The notes: generated by a model not told the origin, from the sequence alone. 5,870 nt of DNA from an uncultured Bacilli bacterium (GCA_944350395.1 CALVPA010000071.1:1-5870), one strand, 5' to 3'. Counted from the first letter of the stretch, positions 1 through 5,870 are shown. Made by a program: numbers and translations.

Positions 1-1200
1 GATCTTGAAGTTTACGAATTAGACAAAAAGTACAGGGAAGCAAAATTAAATGGTGATAATTTAAGAGGAGAAAAGAACAAGTTAAGCAGCGAAATTGGTA
101 CTTTGATGCGCTATAAAAAGACTAGCGAAGCAGAAGAAGTGAAAGCTAAAGTTAAAGAAATAACTGAAAATATAGAAGCTTTAGAAAAAGAAGAAGAGAC
201 TTTAGCGGAAGAAATTAAAAAGAGAATGATGGTTATACCTCAGATTATGGATCCTAGTGTACCTATTGGTAAAGATGATACTGAAAACGTCGAAGTCGAG
301 AGATTTGGGGAAGCAAAGGTACCGGATTATGAAATACCATATCATGCTGACATTATAGATTCATTTAACGGGTTAGATAAGGAGTCTGCAGGTAGAACGA
401 GTGGAGAAGGCTTTTACTATTTAATCGGAGATATCGCTCGTCTTCACGAAGCAATGCTAGCTTATGCAAGGGACTTTATGATCGATCATGGATTCACTTA
501 TTGCGTTCCGCCATTTATGATTCATGGAAACGTTGTAACTGGTGTTATGTCTTTCCCTGAAATGGAAGCGATGATGTATAAGATTGAAGGTGAAGACTTG
601 TATCTAATAGGTACGAGTGAGCACTCAATGATCGGAAGGTTTAAAGGACAACTTGTTAAACCTAATGAATTACCTATAACGCTAACTTCTTATTCACCAT
701 GCTTTAGAAAAGAAGGTGGATCTCACGGCTTAGAAGAAAGAGGTCTATATAGAGTTCACCAGTTCGAAAAACAAGAGATGATAGTATTATGTGAACCAAG
801 AGAATCTATGAAGTGGTATGATAAAATGTGGAAGATGAGTGTCGAATTATTTAGAAGTATGGATATTCCTGTAAGACAGTTAGACTGCTGCAGTGGCGAT
901 TTGGCAGATTTAAAAGTTAAATCTTGCGATATAGAGGCTTGGAGTCCTAGACAGAAAAAATACTTTGAAGTATGTTCTTGTTCTAACTTAGGTGATGCTC
1001 AAGCAAGACGCCTTGGAATAAGAGTAAAAGGTGAAAAAGGAAATTATTACTTGCATACATTAAATAATACTGTAGTTGCAACTCCTAGAGCATTAATAGC
1101 ACTTCTCGAGAACAACTATAACAAAGATGGATCTGTAAGTATTCCAAAAGTATTGAGACCATATATGGGCGGAAAAGAATTATTAAAACCTATTAAATAG
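1..1200 (+). CDS. serS: Seryl-tRNA synthetase, 3' part (5' end outside window)
   Basis: Class II aminoacyl-tRNA synthetase that activates serine with ATP and loads it onto tRNA-Ser (and tRNA-Sec where present) in the cytoplasm. The frame is open from base 1 to the TAG at 1198-1200, giving 399 visible residues. The family is usually about 425 residues, so roughly 25-30 N-terminal residues are missing; the ATG at 103 is internal, because the frame continues upstream with typical SerRS residues (ELDKKYREAKL). Visible residues 1-75 are the charged, Lys/Glu-rich antiparallel coiled coil that grips the tRNA long variable arm. The catalytic core follows: a TxE serine-binding motif (T205-S-E207), motif 2 with its ATP-binding arginine (CFRKEGGSHG, R236), the HQFEKQEM segment, the SCSNLGDAQARR segment, and motif 3 (TPRALIALLEN, R363). 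The variant wording of motifs 2 and 3 is discussed under findings. A terminator lies 10 bases after the stop, so the gene is transcribed separately from rpoB. Identification is firm. Confidence 0.96.
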   Translation, partial: DLEVYELDKKYREAKLNGDNLRGEKNKLSSEIGTLMRYKKTSEAEEVKAKVKEITENIEALEKEEETLAEEIKKRMMVIPQIMDPSVPIGKDDTENVEVERFGEAKVPDYEIPYHADIIDSFNGLDKESAGRTSGEGFYYLIGDIARLHEAMLAYARDFMIDHGFTYCVPPFMIHGNVVTGVMSFPEMEAMMYKIEGEDLYLIGTSEHSMIGRFKGQLVKPNELPITLTSYSPCFRKEGGSHGLEERGLYRVHQFEKQEMIVLCEPRESMKWYDKMWKMSVELFRSMDIPVRQLDCCSGDLADLKVKSCDIEAWSPRQKKYFEVCSCSNLGDAQARRLGIRVKGEKGNYYLHTLNNTVVATPRALIALLENNYNKDGSVSIPKVLRPYMGGKELLKPIK

Positions 1201-1210
1201 AGTTAATATA

Positions 1211-1237
1211 AGATTAGAAAAACATTCTAATCTTTTT
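1211..1237 (+). terminator. Intrinsic terminator of serS
   Basis: A perfect 9-bp inverted repeat, AGATTAGAA (1211-1219) and TTCTAATCT (1225-1233), encloses a 5-base loop (AAACA) and is followed at once by four more Ts (1234-1237). It begins 10 bases after the serS stop codon. The stem is A+T-rich, which is normal in a low-GC genome, and the short loop plus T-tail is the standard layout of a Rho-independent terminator. Confidence 0.85.
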
Positions 1238-1258
1238 ACATTATCTAGTAAATTATAG

Positions 1259-1288
1259 TTGACTTAAAATAAATATATATGATATATT
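1259..1288 (+). promoter_or_regulatory. Promoter P1 of rpoBC (sigma-A type, extended -10)
   Basis: A -35 box TTGACT (1259-1264, 5/6 to consensus), an 18-base spacer, and a -10 box TATATT (1283-1288, 5/6) preceded by TG at 1280-1281, which makes an extended -10 (TGaTATATT). Transcription would start near 1294-1296 and give a leader of about 183 bases before the rpoB start codon. It lies after the serS terminator, as expected for the first promoter of a new unit. The strong A+T richness of the spacer means alternative -10 registers exist. Confidence 0.65.
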
Positions 1289-1291
1289 TAT
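1269..1291. repeat. A+T inverted repeat over the P1 -10 box
   Basis: Ten bases at 1269-1278 (ATAAATATAT) are the exact reverse complement of 1282-1291 (ATATATTTAT), with a 3-base centre ATG. The right arm contains the -10 box of P1. This could be an operator half-site pair or simply a by-product of A+T composition; no regulator can be named. Confidence 0.35.
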
Positions 1292-1310
1292 GTCATAGAA
1301 ATGTAGGTGA

Positions 1311-1352
1311 AAAAATTACTCGAGATTTGTTACTTTCTTTGAGTTGTTTTTT
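1311..1352 (+). terminator. Possible attenuator hairpin 1 in the P1 leader
   Basis: Bases 1311-1321 (AAAAATTACTC) can pair with 1341-1351 (GAGTTGTTTTT) through 10 of 11 positions, including one G-U pair, with one T-T mismatch. The loop is 19 bases and can gain a few weak pairs. The right arm runs into a T-rich stretch (1347-1352). The ACUC/GAGU core is weak and the loop long, so termination would be inefficient if it occurs. It lies only about 15 bases downstream of the predicted P1 start. Confidence 0.35.
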
Positions 1353-1375
1353 CGTCTAATTTTATCACTTTTTTG

Positions 1376-1404
1376 TTGACAATTAAAAGATATGCTAGTA
1401 AAAT
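1376..1404 (+). promoter_or_regulatory. Promoter P2 of rpoBC (sigma-A type)
   Basis: A perfect consensus -35 box TTGACA (1376-1381), an ideal 17-base spacer, and a -10 box TAAAAT (1399-1404, 5/6 to TATAAT). The start site would be near 1410-1413, giving a leader of about 66 bases. By matches to consensus it is better than P1. Its presence inside the upstream-extended rpoB frame is a main reason to reject the TTG start at 1373. Confidence 0.75.
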
Positions 1405-1428
1405 TGTAAATTGGTGGCATATCTTTTT
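1385..1428 (+). terminator. Terminator-like hairpin 2, overlapping P2
   Basis: AAAAGATATGC (1385-1395) is the exact reverse complement of GCATATCTTTT (1417-1427), an 11-bp perfect stem extendable by a G-U and an A-U pair, with a loop of about 21 bases. The core GATATGC/GCATATC is followed by five Ts (1424-1428), and an A-run precedes it, so it resembles a bidirectional intrinsic terminator. RNA started at P1 (or read through from serS) would contain both arms; RNA started at P2, near 1411, would hold only the right arm and could not form it. It could instead be a protein-binding operator across P2, since its loop holds the -10 box. The long loop lowers confidence in termination. Confidence 0.55.
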
Positions 1429-1462
1429 ATGTATAAGAAATTCCTACCCAAAATATACGCAT

Positions 1463-1470
1463 AGGGGTGA
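1463..1470 (+). promoter_or_regulatory. Ribosome binding site of rpoB
   Basis: AGGGGTGA has a GGTGA core matching the 16S anti-Shine-Dalgarno and ends 7 bases before the GTG at 1478. It is the only convincing ribosome binding site near the 5' end of the frame and decides the start. ACCC at 1446-1449 can pair with GGGT at 1465-1468, so the site might be partly masked in the RNA. Confidence 0.85.
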
Positions 1471-1477
1471 AAAACAA

Positions 1478-4400
1478 GTGGCATACAAAAAACAAAAATT
1501 TGGAGACCATAGAGAAAGAGTAACTTTCTCAAAAACTAAGAACACCATGGAGTTATCTAACTTATTGGATGTTCAAAAAAAATCTTATGAAGATTTTTTG
1601 GAAAATGGAATAAAGGAGACTTTTGAAGATTTATTTCCAGTAGAATCGTTTACTGGTAATATTTCGCTCGAATTTGGAGATTACAGCTTCGATGAGCCTC
1701 GTTATTCCGTTAAAGAATCTAAGGAAAGGGCAGTAACTTTTAGTGCACCTCTTAAAGTACAAGCGAGAGTATTCTTAAATGAAACTGGCGAAGTTAAAGA
1801 GCAAGAGATATTCTTAGGCGACATGCCTATGATGACTGAATCTGGTACTTTTATAATTAACGGTGTAGAAAGAGTTATCCAATCTCAGTTAGTTCGTAGT
1901 CCTAGTATCTATTTTAATAGAGAAATAGATAAGAATGGTAGACCAGTAATATCAGGACAAGTTATACCAAATAAGGGTACTTGGTTGGAGTTCGAACAAG
2001 ATGCTAGAGATGTCCTATATATAAGGATAGATAGAACTCGTAAAGTTCCTCTTACAACTTTCTTAAGAGCATTGGGACTATCTAATGACGAAGATATTAT
2101 CGGATTATTTGGAGAAAACCAATTCCTAGAAAATACATTCGAAAAAGATTCGACTAAAAATACTGACGAAGCTTTAATCGAAATCTATGAGAAGTTAAGA
2201 CCAGGAGAACCAGCAACACTTGAAAGTGCTAAGAACCAATTGGTAACGCAATTCTTCGATAGATTCCGTTACGATTTAGCTAAAGTTGGCCGTTATAAGT
2301 ACAACAAAAAGTTAAATGTTTTAGATAGATTATTCGGATGTAAAATCGCAGAAGACATTAAAGATGAAAATGGCGAAGTAATAGTTTCCAAGGGAACTCT
2401 AATAACTAAAGAGATACAAAACAGTTTAAAACCTATTTTCGCTAATGGTTACAATAAAAAAGAAGTAACTATAAACGAAGAATTGGATAAATATAATGTA
2501 GTTCAAACCGTTCTAGCTTACGACAAGGTAGACGAAGAAAAAACAGTGAAGATTATCGGTAACGATCAATCTATAAGTGAAAAGAGATTAACTATCTCTG
2601 ACGTATACGGTGCAGTTAGTTACTACTTAAATTTATTAGGTGGAATAGGAAGCACTGATGAAATCGATCACTTAGGTAATAGACGTGTAAGACAAGTCGG
2701 AGAACTAGTAGAAAACCAATTCCGCGTAGGTATGGTACGTATGGAAAGAGTAATTAGAGAGAGAATGACTACTCAAGAAATAGAGGATGTTACTCCTAAA
2801 TCACTAATTAACATAAGACCTGTAACTGCAGCTCTAAAAGAATTCTTCGGATCGAGCCAATTATCTAAGTTTATGGATCAGGTAAACCCTATTGCTGAGC
2901 TTACTGATAAGAGACGTCTATCTTCTTTAGGACCTGGAGGATTATCACGTGATAGAGCAGGTATGGAAGTAAGAGACGTTAACCCAAGTCATTACGGTAG
3001 AATCTGTCCAATAGAATCTCCAGAAGGAGCTAACATCGGTCTAATTGCATCACTTGCAAGTTATGCTAAGATTAATGAATACGGATTTATCATGAGTCCA
3101 TATAAAAAAGTAGTCAACTCTAAAGTTACGGATGAAATCGAATACTTGACAGCAGATGAAGAAAACGATGACTACATAACTCAGGCGACTGTTGAAGTCG
3201 ATGACGATAATGTGATTTGTGCTAAAGAAGTAGTAGTTCGTTATAATGGAGATGACATACTAGTTACTCCAGATAAGATCAATTATATGGATGTTTCGCC
3301 TAGCCAAATAGTTTCACTTACGACTAGTTTGATTCCATTCTTGGATCACGACGATGCTAAGAGAGCTCTAATGGGATCTAACATGCAACGTCAGGCAGTA
3401 CCACTACTTAAAACTGAAGCACCTTTCGTTGGAACTGGTGTCGAAGCCGCTGTAGCAAAATACTCTGGAAGCACAGTTGTAGCCAAAGCTGATGGCGTAG
3501 TAGAGTATGTCGATGCTAAAAAGATAGTAGTTAAAAACGCAAAAGGTAAAGACACTTACTATTTAACCGAATTTGAAAGAAGTAACGATGAGACGTGCAT
3601 CAATCAAGTTCCTATTGTTAGATGTGGAGATAAAGTAAAATATGGTGAAGTAATTGCAGATGGACCAAGTACTAATGAGGGTGAACTTGCACTCGGTAAA
3701 AACATGGTTGTCGCATTTATGACGTTCGACGGTTATAACTATGAGGATGCTGTAATACTTAACGAAAAATTAGTTAAAGATGACGCATTTACTTCGATAC
3801 ATTTGCAACATTATGAAATCGATTGCCGCGATACTAAACTTGGACCAGAAGAAATTACTAGAGATATTCCAAACATAAGTGAAGAAGCTCGCAAAAACCT
3901 AGATAAAAACGGTATTATTAAGATCGGTACAGAAGTTAAAGAAATCGACATTCTAGTGGGTAAAGTTACTCCTAAAGGTGTTCAAGAATTATCTAGTGAA
4001 GAAAAATTATTACATGCGATATTTGGTGAAAAGACTCGTGAAGTAAGAGATACTTCTCTTCGCGTACCTCATGGAACTTATGGTATAGTTCACGATGTAA
4101 AAGTATACACTAAAGAAAATTCTGACGAATTAGGCGCAGGCGTATCTAAAATTGTACGCGTATATATAGTTCAAAAACGTAAAATTCAAGTCGGAGATAA
4201 GATGAGTGGTCGTCACGGAAATAAAGGTGTAGTATCGCTCGTATTACCAGAAGAAGATATGCCTTACTTACCAGATGGAAGACCAGTAGACATAATGTTA
4301 AATCCAATGGGTGTACCATCGCGTATGAATTTAGGACAAATCTTAGAGTTACACTTAGGAATGGCTGCTAAAAATCTAGGTATCTATACAGCTACTCCTG

Positions 4401-5152
4401 TATTCGACGGTGCTAGTGTCGAAGAAATAGAAGACTTGATGAAAGAAGCACATATAGATGCCGATGGTAAAGTACAACTCATAAATGGTCGTACCGGTGA
4501 ACCGTTCGAAAATAGAGTAAGTGTCGGTGTCATGTACATGTTAAAACTACACCACATGGTAGACGATAAATTGCATGCTCGTTCTACAGGACCATACAGT
4601 CTAGTAACACAGCAACCACTTGGCGGTAAAGCACAATTTGGTGGACAGCGTTTTGGTGAAATGGAAGTTTGGGCACTTTATGCTTATGGTGCTGCACACA
4701 TCTTACAAGAAATACTTACAGTTAAATCTGACGATGTTGTGGGTCGTGTAAAAGTTTATGAAGCACTTGTAAAAGGTAATAACATAACTCAAGCGGGAAT
4801 TCCAGAGTCATTTAGAGTGTTAATAAAAGAATTCCAAGCTTTAGGATTAGACATTCAGTTTATCGATAATGACGATGTCGCTCACAATTTAAAAGAATTG
4901 GAAGATGAAGAAGACAAAGAAGAAACCGCTATATCGATAGATGAAATCGATGCTAAAACGCTCGAGATGATGAACGAAGTCAATGAGAAAAAATTAGCTA
5001 AGAAAAATGGAGAAATCTCTAGCGAAGAAGAAATTATCAGTGATGAAGATGAAATCGACGAGTACGAAGATGATGACGAATACATCGAAGACGATTTCGA
5101 AACAGAAGAAGACATAATAGATGATTTAAAAGAAATGGACGGTGAAGAATAA
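1478..5152 (+). CDS. rpoB: DNA-directed RNA polymerase, beta subunit
   Basis: Beta subunit of the core RNA polymerase; with beta' it forms the active-site cleft and joins the alpha dimer and sigma. Start GTG 1478 was chosen for its Shine-Dalgarno and because the product then opens MAYKKQKFGDHRERVTFSK, like other Firmicute RpoB; an in-frame TTG at 1373 would add 35 residues encoded by promoter DNA. Length is 1,224 residues, normal for Firmicutes. In order: protrusion and lobe (about 10-400; VERVIQSQLVRSP with Q135), rifamycin cluster I (about 458-486, GSSQLSKFMDQ to RRLSSLGPGG), cluster II (CPIESPEG), GYNYEDAV (E756-D757), the VGDKMSGRHGNKG loop (905-917; K908 and K916 are the active-site lysines), and DDKLHARSTGPYS then GGKAQFGGQRFGEMEVWAL near the C terminus. 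About 90 tail residues are very acidic. Three rifamycin-pocket residues differ from the sensitive type. It overlaps rpoC by one base. Identification is certain. Confidence 0.98.
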   Translation: MAYKKQKFGDHRERVTFSKTKNTMELSNLLDVQKKSYEDFLENGIKETFEDLFPVESFTGNISLEFGDYSFDEPRYSVKESKERAVTFSAPLKVQARVFLNETGEVKEQEIFLGDMPMMTESGTFIINGVERVIQSQLVRSPSIYFNREIDKNGRPVISGQVIPNKGTWLEFEQDARDVLYIRIDRTRKVPLTTFLRALGLSNDEDIIGLFGENQFLENTFEKDSTKNTDEALIEIYEKLRPGEPATLESAKNQLVTQFFDRFRYDLAKVGRYKYNKKLNVLDRLFGCKIAEDIKDENGEVIVSKGTLITKEIQNSLKPIFANGYNKKEVTINEELDKYNVVQTVLAYDKVDEEKTVKIIGNDQSISEKRLTISDVYGAVSYYLNLLGGIGSTDEIDHLGNRRVRQVGELVENQFRVGMVRMERVIRERMTTQEIEDVTPKSLINIRPVTAALKEFFGSSQLSKFMDQVNPIAELTDKRRLSSLGPGGLSRDRAGMEVRDVNPSHYGRICPIESPEGANIGLIASLASYAKINEYGFIMSPYKKVVNSKVTDEIEYLTADEENDDYITQATVEVDDDNVICAKEVVVRYNGDDILVTPDKINYMDVSPSQIVSLTTSLIPFLDHDDAKRALMGSNMQRQAVPLLKTEAPFVGTGVEAAVAKYSGSTVVAKADGVVEYVDAKKIVVKNAKGKDTYYLTEFERSNDETCINQVPIVRCGDKVKYGEVIADGPSTNEGELALGKNMVVAFMTFDGYNYEDAVILNEKLVKDDAFTSIHLQHYEIDCRDTKLGPEEITRDIPNISEEARKNLDKNGIIKIGTEVKEIDILVGKVTPKGVQELSSEEKLLHAIFGEKTREVRDTSLRVPHGTYGIVHDVKVYTKENSDELGAGVSKIVRVYIVQKRKIQVGDKMSGRHGNKGVVSLVLPEEDMPYLPDGRPVDIMLNPMGVPSRMNLGQILELHLGMAAKNLGIYTATPVFDGASVEEIEDLMKEAHIDADGKVQLINGRTGEPFENRVSVGVMYMLKLHHMVDDKLHARSTGPYSLVTQQPLGGKAQFGGQRFGEMEVWALYAYGAAHILQEILTVKSDDVVGRVKVYEALVKGNNITQAGIPESFRVLIKEFQALGLDIQFIDNDDVAHNLKELEDEEDKEETAISIDEIDAKTLEMMNEVNEKKLAKKNGEISSEEEIISDEDEIDEYEDDDEYIEDDFETEEDIIDDLKEMDGEE

Positions 5153-5154
5153 TG
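5141..5154 (+). promoter_or_regulatory. rpoB/rpoC junction: ribosome binding site and TAATG overlap
   Basis: GGTGA at 5141-5145, inside the last codons of rpoB, stands 6 bases before the ATG of rpoC (5152-5154). The rpoB stop TAA (5150-5152) shares its final A with that ATG. The arrangement favours translational coupling, with the ribosome ending rpoB re-initiating on rpoC, which would keep beta and beta' near equal amounts. Confidence 0.75.
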
Positions 5155-5870
5155 TTAGAAGTAAACAATTTCAAAGGCATTAAAATTTCGATTGCCAGTC
5201 CAGAAATTATTAGAAGTTGGTCTTATGGCGAAGTTAAAAAGCCTGAGACGATTAACTATCGTACTCTTCGTCCTGAAAGAGATGGATTATTCTGTGAAAA
5301 AATATTTGGACCAACTAAAGATTACGAATGTGCTTGTGGTAAATACAAGCGCCTTCGTTACAAAAATGTAGTCTGTGATAGATGTGGTGTAGAAGTAACT
5401 CGCTCTAAAGTTCGTCGTGAACGTATGGGACATATAGAGCTTGCTTCTCCTTGCTCACACATCTGGTTCTTTAAAGGTGTACCTTCTAAGATGGGATTAG
5501 TCTTAGATATGTCTCCTCGTGAACTAGAAGAAGTTATCTATTTCGTAAGTTACGTAGTAATCGATCCGGGCAGCGCTCCTCTAGAAGCTAAGCAGACATT
5601 GTCCGACAAAGAATATCGTGCATATTACGAAAAATATGGAAACACATTCAAAGTTGGAATGGGTGCAGAAGCTATTAAAGAGTTATTACAAAAGGTCGAT
5701 GTAAAAAAAGAGATAGAATCTATACGAAAAGACTTAGAGAATGCAACTGGACAAAAGAAAATACGTTTAGGAAAAAGACTAGAGTGTTTAGTTGCTTTCG
5801 ATAAATCCGGAAATAAACCTGAATGGATGGTATTAGATTGCATTCCAGTAATTCCACCAGAGTTAAGACC
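5152..5870 (+). CDS. rpoC: DNA-directed RNA polymerase, beta' subunit, 5' part
   Basis: Largest core RNA polymerase subunit, which carries the catalytic Mg2+ site; here only the first 239 residues (plus two bases) are present out of roughly 1,200, and the frame runs off the window end. The product starts MLEVNNFKGIKISIASPE and continues with SWSYGEVKKPETINYRTLRP, the standard beta' N terminus. The zinc-binding site is complete: C60, C62, C75 and C78 in a C-x-C-x12-C-x2-C pattern, within YECACGKYKRLRYKN and CDRCGVEVT. RRERMGHIELASP and SHIWFFKGVPSKMG follow, then YEKYGNTFKVGMGAEAI, a Firmicute-like segment. The catalytic NADFDGD motif lies beyond the window. The ATG overlaps the rpoB stop codon, which places the two genes in one operon with no separate promoter seen. 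Confidence 0.97.
   Translation, partial: MLEVNNFKGIKISIASPEIIRSWSYGEVKKPETINYRTLRPERDGLFCEKIFGPTKDYECACGKYKRLRYKNVVCDRCGVEVTRSKVRRERMGHIELASPCSHIWFFKGVPSKMGLVLDMSPRELEEVIYFVSYVVIDPGSAPLEAKQTLSDKEYRAYYEKYGNTFKVGMGAEAIKELLQKVDVKKEIESIRKDLENATGQKKIRLGKRLECLVAFDKSGNKPEWMVLDCIPVIPPELR

Noticed and set aside
103..105. ATG 103 as the start of serS
   Set aside because: The frame is open to base 1 and the upstream residues are typical of the SerRS coiled coil, so the true start is before the window.
1301..1306. Minimal start-stop ORF (ATG TAG) in the P1 leader
   Set aside because: No Shine-Dalgarno precedes it and such hexamers are frequent by chance.
1279..1359. Short frame (26 codons, Leu-rich end LLLSLSCFFV) in the rpoB leader, possible attenuation leader peptide
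   Set aside because: Its ATG overlaps the P1 -10 box, so P1 RNA would not carry it. A Shine-Dalgarno-like AGGTGA (1305-1310) precedes only an ATT codon at 1315, a very rare start. Leucine control of rpoBC would also make little sense.
1295..1477. T-box or other known riboswitch in the leader between serS and rpoB
   Set aside because: No T-box TGGNACCGCG-type antiterminator motif and no recognisable riboswitch core is present; serS itself has its leader outside the window.
4882..5115. Minus-strand open frame encoding a Ser-rich 77-residue peptide
   Set aside because: It is the complement of the GAA/GAT-rich acidic tail of rpoB; the serine richness follows from that composition, and there is no ribosome binding site or promoter.
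5625..5843. Minus-strand open frame of 72 codons within rpoC
   Set aside because: It lies wholly inside the conserved rpoC coding region on the opposite strand and shows no family resemblance or start signal.

Overview
The window is a piece of the chromosomal core of an A+T-rich, low-GC Gram-positive bacterium, most likely a clostridium-like member of the Firmicutes (Bacillota). The evidence is the RpoB and RpoC sequence style (RpoB of about 1,224 residues with a very acidic C-terminal tail; RpoC with a four-cysteine zinc site and Firmicute-like wording around it), strong AGGAGG-type ribosome binding sites, heavy use of TTA, AGA and GAA codons, and TGG as the tryptophan codon. The genus cannot be fixed from this sequence.

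Layout, all on the + strand: (1) 1-1200, the 3' part of serS (seryl-tRNA synthetase), cut at its 5' end by the window edge. (2) 1201-1477, a 277-base intergenic region with a good intrinsic terminator for serS (1211-1237), two sigma-A-type promoters (P1 with -35 at 1259, P2 with -35 at 1376), and two further inverted repeats followed by T-runs. (3) 1478-5152, complete rpoB, starting at GTG 1478 with a strong Shine-Dalgarno; the reading frame is open further upstream to a TTG at 1373, but that extension covers promoter P2 and is not credible. (4) 5152-5870, the 5' part of rpoC, overlapping rpoB by one base (TAATG) and cut by the window end.

rpoB and rpoC encode the two large subunits that form the RNA polymerase active-site cleft and are clearly one transcription unit. 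serS is a separate unit ended by its own terminator. The usual ribosomal-protein neighbours of rpoB (rplJ, rplL) are absent, so rpoBC seems to rely on its own promoter region here.

I see no mobile element, CRISPR array, defence system or unknown gene; this is housekeeping DNA. The points worth a second look are (a) the rpoB leader, where a terminator-like hairpin at 1385-1427 lies downstream of P1 while P2 is embedded within it, so that only P1 transcripts could form it, and (b) three substitutions in the rifamycin pocket of RpoB (equivalents of E. coli V146Q, Q513K and H526D), which predict intrinsic rifamycin resistance.
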